From an uncultured Acidobacteriota bacterium (GTDB taxonomy: Bacteria; Acidobacteriota; Thermoanaerobaculia; Gp7-AA8): 29,115 nt of DNA. Location of the stretch: assembly GCA_946887105.1 (NCBI GenBank), contig CAMPKJ010000031.1, forward strand, positions 1 through 29,115. The letters run 5' to 3'. The position numbers were made by a program, and so were the translations under genes. Position 1 is the first letter of the stretch, and each line of letters starts with the position of its first letter. This document shows, in pieces, positions 25,211 to 29,115 of this stretch. The notes below the pieces were generated by a model, which worked only from the letters and a program-made list of their open reading frames with translations, searched no databases and was not told where the DNA came from.

Positions 25211-25372
25211 TGTGGTGTCTCGCAAATAGGTGCGCGTAATTCGGCGCGATGGAGGCTCGATGGCGAGCCGGCGCGACGCAGGCGATGCGGTGTCATCGTG
25301 GAGGAGCGGCGGCGAAGCAAGCGCGCCTTCAGCGCGTCGAAGAACGCACACCTATTTGCGAGACACCACACT
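25209..25372. mobile_element. MITE-like element, 164 bases with 28-base terminal inverted repeats
   Basis: The left arm 25209-25236 and right arm 25345-25372 match as reverse complements at 27 of 28 positions (arm begins AGTGTGGTGTCTCGCAAATA). The 108-base centre has a small stem (GGCTCG/CGAGCC region). No coding capacity for a transposase, and no clear target duplication in the flanks (CCGGT versus GGAGG). Both convergent neighbours end in it: the plus gene's TAG overlaps its first two bases, and the minus gene's stop lies inside the right arm. It is a palindromic repeat of unknown mobility; a structured double terminator is an alternative. Confidence 0.75.
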
Positions 25373-26146
25373 GGAGGCTGAGCGCGCCGCGCGCGTCATG
25401 GCCACCAGCACGCGCCTGGCCTCGTCGCGCGACGTGACCGGTTCCGGAAACGGAATCCGCGTTCCCTTCATCCCCTCGGCAGTGCGCGCACGCACGACGA
25501 AGCCGAGCCGGTCGCACGAGACCATGGTCGCCTCCTCGGCATCCAGTCCGCCGAGATGGCGCGTGATCTCGCGCAGCGCATCGGCGTGATCCGCGTTCAT
25601 GTGCTCCATGATCCCGGCGGCGAACGGCGCCAGCGGATCCGGCTCCGCGGCGCGATAGTCATCCGCGGCCACCCATCCCATCACGCCGAAGCCGCCGACG
25701 AAGTAGACCGCCGACACATCGAGACGGAAGAAGGAGAAATCCGAGAAATCGATCCAGTACTTCGACGACGGGTGACGTTCGAGATACGCGTTGCGAATGG
25801 TGTCCGTCGATTCGATGCGCGTCACACTGCCGAGGAGCGTGGCGCGCGGCGATCCGAGCGGATCGGAACCGCTGCCGCTCTGCATGACCAGCAGGCTCGC
25901 GCGCGGGTCGGCGATCACGTTCTGCGTGTGAATGGCCATCCCGCTGATGAGAAACAGCGGCGCCGCGTCGTCGAGCAGCGCGTACGGCATGACCGAGGCG
26001 AACGGGTACCCGGCGTGACGCGCCGAGTGCGTGGCAAGCGTGCCGACGCGCTCCTCGGCGAGCAGTGTGCGCACGCGTTCCGCATGCGAGGGCTCGGGAC
26101 CGGACGGCGGCTGGGCGGACGGCGAGGCGTGCTGGTTCATGGTCAT
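25352..26146 (-). CDS. HugZ-like flavin/haem protein (pyridoxamine 5'-phosphate oxidase fold + DUF2470)
   Basis: 264 residues. About 22-160 is the FMN-binding split barrel (RVGTLATHSARHAGYPFASVMPY, ASLLVMQSGSGSDPLGSPRATLLGSV). About 174-255 is the DUF2470 domain (HMNADHADALREITRHLG). The pair defines HugZ-type proteins, several of which bind haem and open it to release iron; others are flavin reductases. Whether this one degrades haem is unproven. ATG 26146 overlaps the glutamate racemase stop by 4 bases (ATGA). The C-terminal SVVSRK and the TAG stop (25352-25354) are read from the right arm of the palindromic element, so the native tail may have been replaced. Confidence 0.9.
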   Translation of the reverse strand: MTMNQHASPSAQPPSGPEPSHAERVRTLLAEERVGTLATHSARHAGYPFASVMPYALLDDAAPLFLISGMAIHTQNVIADPRASLLVMQSGSGSDPLGSPRATLLGSVTRIESTDTIRNAYLERHPSSKYWIDFSDFSFFRLDVSAVYFVGGFGVMGWVAADDYRAAEPDPLAPFAAGIMEHMNADHADALREITRHLGGLDAEEATMVSCDRLGFVVRARTAEGMKGTRIPFPEPVTSRDEARRVLVAMTRAARSASSVVSRK

Positions 26147-26934
26147 CCCAATGTCACGAGCTCCAGGTGCTCGATCTCCTGCGCGAGAAACTCTCCCGCG
26201 ATTCTCCGGAAGCGCTCCTCGGCATCGGTGACGAGGAACCGGCGGCTCGGCGCGGACGCGCGCGGTGCGGACGCCAACGCTTCCTTCACCGTCAGCGCCG
26301 TCGTCTCCGCGCTGTCGACGATCGCCACCGCGCTGCCGACCACCTGCTCGATCGTGCCGCGCAGGATCGGATAGTGCGTGCATCCGAGGACGAGCGTATC
26401 GATGCCGGCGTCGATGAGCGGCTCGAGATAGATCTCCGCCACCTCGCGCGCGACGTGCGTGTTCGCCCATCCTTCTTCCGCGAGCGGAACGAACAGCGGC
26501 GCGGCGGACTCGATCACGTGTAAGTGGGGATCGATCGCGTGAATGGCCTTCGTGTACGCCTTCGAGCGCACGGTCCCCTCGGTGGCAATGACGCCGACTA
26601 CGCCCGACGTCACCGCCACTGCGGCGCGCGCTCCCGGCTCGACGACGCCGATCACCGGAATCGGCAGCTGCTGCTGCAGTTCCGGCAACGCGGCGGCCGT
26701 GGCGGTGTTGCACGCGATTACGAGCATCTTCACGTTGCGCGTCATCAGGTGGCGCGCCGCCTCGAGCGCGTAGCGGACGATGGTCGAGGGAGACTTCGTT
26801 CCGTACGGCACGCGTGCCGAGTCGCCGAGATAGATGAGAGGCTCGCCCGGAAGGGCGCGGGCGATTTCACGGAAGACGGTCAAGCCGCCGACGCCCGAAT
26901 CGAACACTCCGATGGCGCGTGGTTCGTGATTCAC
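26143..26934 (-). CDS. murI: Glutamate racemase
   Basis: 263 residues, normal length. It converts L-glutamate to D-glutamate for peptidoglycan without cofactor in the cytosol. Catalytic Cys75 is in VIACNTATAAAL and Cys185 in LGCTHYPIL, with His187 next to it. The N-terminal GVFDSGVGGLTV holds the conserved Asp and Ser at 12-13; GDSARVPYG follows. The start is GTG 26934, forming GTGA with the stop of the upstream regulator gene (4-base overlap). An earlier start would lie inside that gene. Sitting between an NtrC-type regulator and a HugZ-like protein is an uncommon setting for this cell-wall gene. Confidence 0.96.
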   Translation of the reverse strand: MNHEPRAIGVFDSGVGGLTVFREIARALPGEPLIYLGDSARVPYGTKSPSTIVRYALEAARHLMTRNVKMLVIACNTATAAALPELQQQLPIPVIGVVEPGARAAVAVTSGVVGVIATEGTVRSKAYTKAIHAIDPHLHVIESAAPLFVPLAEEGWANTHVAREVAEIYLEPLIDAGIDTLVLGCTHYPILRGTIEQVVGSAVAIVDSAETTALTVKEALASAPRASAPSRRFLVTDAEERFRRIAGEFLAQEIEHLELVTLG

Positions 26935-28325
26935 GACCCCTCGCCGGGATCGGGAGTGAAGCCTGCGCCGGCCTCGCGCTTGATGTTGTACTGCTCGATT
27001 TTCTTGTACAGATTCGAGCGCGGCGTGTCGATCGCCTCGGCCGTCTTCGAGACGTTCCAGCCGTGCTCGCGCAGCTTGGCCACGATGAACGCCTTCTCCG
27101 CCTCGTCCTTGAACTCCTGCAGCGTCGACAGACGCATGGCGGTGCTGATGATGTCGGATGGCGTGCGGAAAAACTCCGCCGGCAGATCGGTGACGTCGAT
27201 CGCATCCGCCGGCACCATGATCACCAGCCGCTCGATCATGTTCCGCAGCTCGCGCACGTTGCCGCGCCATGGCGCATCGCTGAGCGCCTTCAACGCCGCC
27301 GCCGTGAATTTCTTCGGGTGATAGTTGTGCTCCTCGGAAAACAGCCGCGCGAAATGCTGCGCCAGCACCGGCACATCCTCGCGGCGCTCGCGCAACGGCG
27401 GCGTGCGCACCGGGATGACGTTCAGGCGATAGAAGAGATCCTCGCGAAAGCGTCCGGCGCGGATCTCTTCCTCCAGATTCTTGTTCGTCGCTGCGATCAC
27501 GCGCACGTCCACCTTCACCACCGACGCCGCGCCGACCGGCTCCACTTCGCCTTCCTGCAGTACGCGCAGCACCTTCGCCTGCGCGCCCGTCGACATGTCC
27601 CCGATCTCATCGAGGAAGATCGTCCCGCCGTCCGCGGCGACGAACTTGCCCATCTGATCGCGCACCGCGCCGGTGAACGAGCCCTTCTTGTGGCCGAACA
27701 GTTCCGACTCGATCAGCTCGTTCGGGATCGCGGCGCAGTTGACCTGGATGAACGGCAGATTGGCGCGTGAGGAGCGGCGATGGATCTCGCGCGCCACGAG
27801 CTCCTTGCCCGTGCCCGACTCGCCGGTGATCAGCACCGTCGCGCGTGTCGGCGCGGCGCGCTCGACCTGCGATTTCAGGTCCGCCATCAGCGAGGACTGG
27901 CCGACGAGCTGATACTCCTTCTCCGCTTTCTCCTTGAGCTCCGTGTTCTCTTCTTCGAGCGAGCGCTGCCGCACCGCATTGCGGACCGTGAGCAGCAGCT
28001 TGTCGCGATTGAGCGGTTTCTCGAGGAAATCGAACGCGCCGCGCTTCGTGCACTCGACCGCCGTGTGCACGTCGCCGTGGCCGGAGACCATCACCACCGG
28101 CGTCATGATGCGTTGCTCGCGGAGATTTTCGAGGACCTCGATGCCATCGAGGATCGGCATCTTGATGTCGAGCAGGATCGCGTCGTACGGAACGCGCGCG
28201 GCCTTGTCCAGCCCCTCCTGCCCCGAGCGCGCCTCGTCGATCTTGTACCCCTCGTACTCGAGCGTCATCCGGATCGCCTCCCGGATGCCCGTCTCATCAT
28301 CGATGACCAGTAGTCGAAACGGCAT
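26931..28325 (-). CDS. Sigma-54-dependent response regulator (NtrC type)
   Basis: 464 residues in three domains. The receiver (1-120) has acidic D9/D10, phospho-acceptor D53 in [12 protein letters not shown]81 and K104. The AAA+ domain (about 138-365) has Walker A GESGTGKE (168-175), the sigma-54 contact loop GSFTGA (215-220, Ser for the usual Ala) and Walker [11 protein letters not shown] (233-242). The C-terminal Fis-type helix-turn-helix is [22 protein letters not shown]. When phosphorylated it should drive open-complex formation at sigma-54 promoters. No sensor kinase is in the window. GGGAG precedes ATG 28325. The murI and HugZ-like genes follow with 4-base overlaps, so all three are one operon. 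The regulated genes are unknown. Confidence 0.95.
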   Translation of the reverse strand: MPFRLLVIDDETGIREAIRMTLEYEGYKIDEARSGQEGLDKAARVPYDAILLDIKMPILDGIEVLENLREQRIMTPVVMVSGHGDVHTAVECTKRGAFDFLEKPLNRDKLLLTVRNAVRQRSLEEENTELKEKAEKEYQLVGQSSLMADLKSQVERAAPTRATVLITGESGTGKELVAREIHRRSSRANLPFIQVNCAAIPNELIESELFGHKKGSFTGAVRDQMGKFVAADGGTIFLDEIGDMSTGAQAKVLRVLQEGEVEPVGAASVVKVDVRVIAATNKNLEEEIRAGRFREDLFYRLNVIPVRTPPLRERREDVPVLAQHFARLFSEEHNYHPKKFTAAALKALSDAPWRGNVRELRNMIERLVIMVPADAIDVTDLPAEFFRTPSDIISTAMRLSTLQEFKDEAEKAFIVAKLREHGWNVSKTAEAIDTPRSNLYKKIEQYNIKREAGAGFTPDPGEGS

Positions 28326-28362
28326 TCAAACTCCCACCGACTGCATCAGTCCGGCCAGTTTA

Positions 28363-28379
28363 GCCGAGGTATCCTCGGC
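28363..28379. promoter_or_regulatory. Perfect 7-bp palindrome at the start of the nucleotidyltransferase gene
   Basis: GCCGAGG-TAT-CCTCGGC ends 3 bases before ATG 28383. A -10-like TATCCT (28370-28375) lies within it, so the gene may be leaderless and a protein bound to the palindrome would block transcription. It may instead act as a hairpin in the short divergent spacer; in the other direction it is about 38 bases from the NtrC-type gene start. Confidence 0.45.
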
Positions 28380-28382
28380 AGC

Positions 28383-28913
28383 ATGCAGTTCGATGCAGTG
28401 CTCCGGACGTGGACGAGTTGGTTCGAGGTGGAGCGAGTTGCGTATGCGCTGGCCGGCGGCAACGCTCTCCGAGCGTGGGGCCACACGCGTCTGACGTATG
28501 ACGTCGACTTCGTCATCCATGGCAAGGAGCGCGAACGAGCGATCGCGTTCGCCGAGTCACTCGGATACGAGACCGCCCACGTCTCCGAGGGCTACTCGAA
28601 CCATTACCATCGTGATGAGGCGTTCGGCCACGTCGACCTGATGTATGTGTACGGCGCCACCGCGGACCAGATATTCGCGGGCGTCGTGCATCGTACCCTC
28701 GGCGGCTTCGCGCTTCCTGTCGTTCGGCCCGAGCATCTCATCGCCATGAAAGTGCGGGCGATGAAGAACTCGGCGATGCGCGTTCTCATCGACGCGCCTG
28801 ACATCGCCTTCCTCCTCTCGCTTCCCGGACTCGACCGCGATCGCGTTCGGGAGTACTTTTCGCAACACGGCTTGTTGAAGATCTACGATGAGCTCGAAAA
28901 AGAACGGCACTGA
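28383..28913 (+). CDS. Nucleotidyltransferase of the AbiEii/DUF6036 group
   Basis: 176 residues. The minimal nucleotidyltransferase core is present: AGGNALRAWGHTRLTYDVDFVI with the GG-N loop (25-27) and DxD (D40, D42), third acidic D85 in HVDLMYVY, and the downstream EHLIAMKVRAM segment with K123. This matches AbiEii/MenT/DUF6036-type enzymes, some of which are toxins that modify tRNA ends with nucleotides; other relatives have housekeeping roles. No HEPN or AbiEi-like gene precedes it. The next gene starts inside its 3' end (26-base overlap), pointing to a two-gene unit. A perfect palindrome lies over its possible promoter. Toxin activity is an inference. Confidence 0.82.
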   Translation: MQFDAVLRTWTSWFEVERVAYALAGGNALRAWGHTRLTYDVDFVIHGKERERAIAFAESLGYETAHVSEGYSNHYHRDEAFGHVDLMYVYGATADQIFAGVVHRTLGGFALPVVRPEHLIAMKVRAMKNSAMRVLIDAPDIAFLLSLPGLDRDRVREYFSQHGLLKIYDELEKERH

Positions 28914-29103
28914 CTGGTTCGACCTCGATCTCGAGCGCGACATGCCGCTCACATCTGCGGACCTCGAAGCGCTCGCGCGGTCGCGGCGATTGCGGCCACT
29001 CACCGCCGACGACTATCAGCGTTGGGTCGATTTCATCACCGCCGGTCAGCCGCCGCGCGACCCGCGCCTCAACTCCGATTCCGACGAGCCCTTCGAGCTG
29101 TAA
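28888..29103 (+). CDS. Small acidic protein overlapping the nucleotidyltransferase gene
   Basis: 71 residues, Asp/Glu-rich with a short helix SADLEALARSRRL and the tail SDSDEPFEL. No recognised domain. It overlaps the nucleotidyltransferase gene by 26 bases in another frame, and GAAG lies upstream at a usable distance, so translational coupling is likely. Small proteins encoded directly after such enzymes can be partner or antitoxin subunits; nothing here proves it. The stop is 12 bases from the window end. Confidence 0.65.
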   Translation: MSSKKNGTDWFDLDLERDMPLTSADLEALARSRRLRPLTADDYQRWVDFITAGQPPRDPRLNSDSDEPFEL

Positions 29104-29115
29104 CTCCCTCCTCCC

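Noticed and set aside
25209..25372. Complete insertion sequence
   Set aside because: At 164 bases it cannot encode a transposase and no target duplication is visible; kept only as a MITE-like repeat.
28383..29103. HEPN/MNT toxin-antitoxin module
   Set aside because: The small partner lacks a HEPN RX4-6H motif and the enzyme is larger than a typical MNT antitoxin.

Overview
The window is GC-rich, densely coded chromosomal DNA from a Gram-negative bacterium. Pointers are secreted M13 peptidase, TonB-type and PQQ-dehydrogenase proteins, SBBP and BNR beta-propeller proteins, a large LuxR-type ATPase regulator, an NtrC-type regulator, a leucine/propionate degradation cluster and several families of palindromic intergenic repeats. 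This mix fits Acidobacteriota (for example Thermoanaerobaculia or Vicinamibacteria) or a neighbouring phylum. No rRNA or marker gene is present, so the assignment is an inference of low certainty. I saw no tRNA, CRISPR array, intact transposase or phage gene.

Layout. (1) 1-3909, minus strand: a tightly packed acyl-CoA cluster read in the order GNAT acetyltransferase, free-standing B12-binding mutase subunit, short enoyl-CoA hydratase, palindromic element, methylcrotonyl-CoA-carboxylase-type carboxyltransferase, HAD phosphatase (cut by the window edge). It points to branched-chain amino acid and propionate catabolism. (2) 4020-14906, plus strand: M13 metallopeptidase, an unusual cytochrome P450, a secreted TonB-C protein, a decayed half GGDEF domain, a secreted PQQ-type sugar dehydrogenase with PKD and PA14 domains, a LAL-type LuxR regulator and a DUF4242 protein. 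(3) 14915-20567: a GH64/thaumatin-like protein (minus), a secreted protein of unknown function (plus) and a large SBBP/FG-GAP surface protein (minus). (4) 20640-23053, minus: an ECF sigma factor with a SnoaL-like tail, followed by DoxX, VOC and DinB proteins, a likely sigma-controlled stress or detoxification module. (5) 23142-25210, plus: a secreted BNR propeller protein and a tiny zinc-ribbon membrane protein. (6) 25352-28325, minus: NtrC-type response regulator, glutamate racemase and HugZ-type haem/flavin protein, translationally coupled by 4-base overlaps. (7) 28383-29103, plus: an AbiEii/DUF6036-type nucleotidyltransferase overlapping a small acidic protein, a candidate toxin-antitoxin-like pair.

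The most unusual material lies between the genes. Five or more palindromic elements of at least four designs occur. Two (2198-2302 and 25209-25372) supply the last codons and the stop codon of a neighbouring gene. Two others (3927-4004 and 22005-22094) are giant inverted repeats whose arms are tandem copies of an 8-base unit. The first of these fills a divergent promoter region whose two genes look leaderless. The other leads are the P450 without the acid-alcohol pair, the GGDEF remnant in frame behind a single stop codon, and the nucleotidyltransferase pair.
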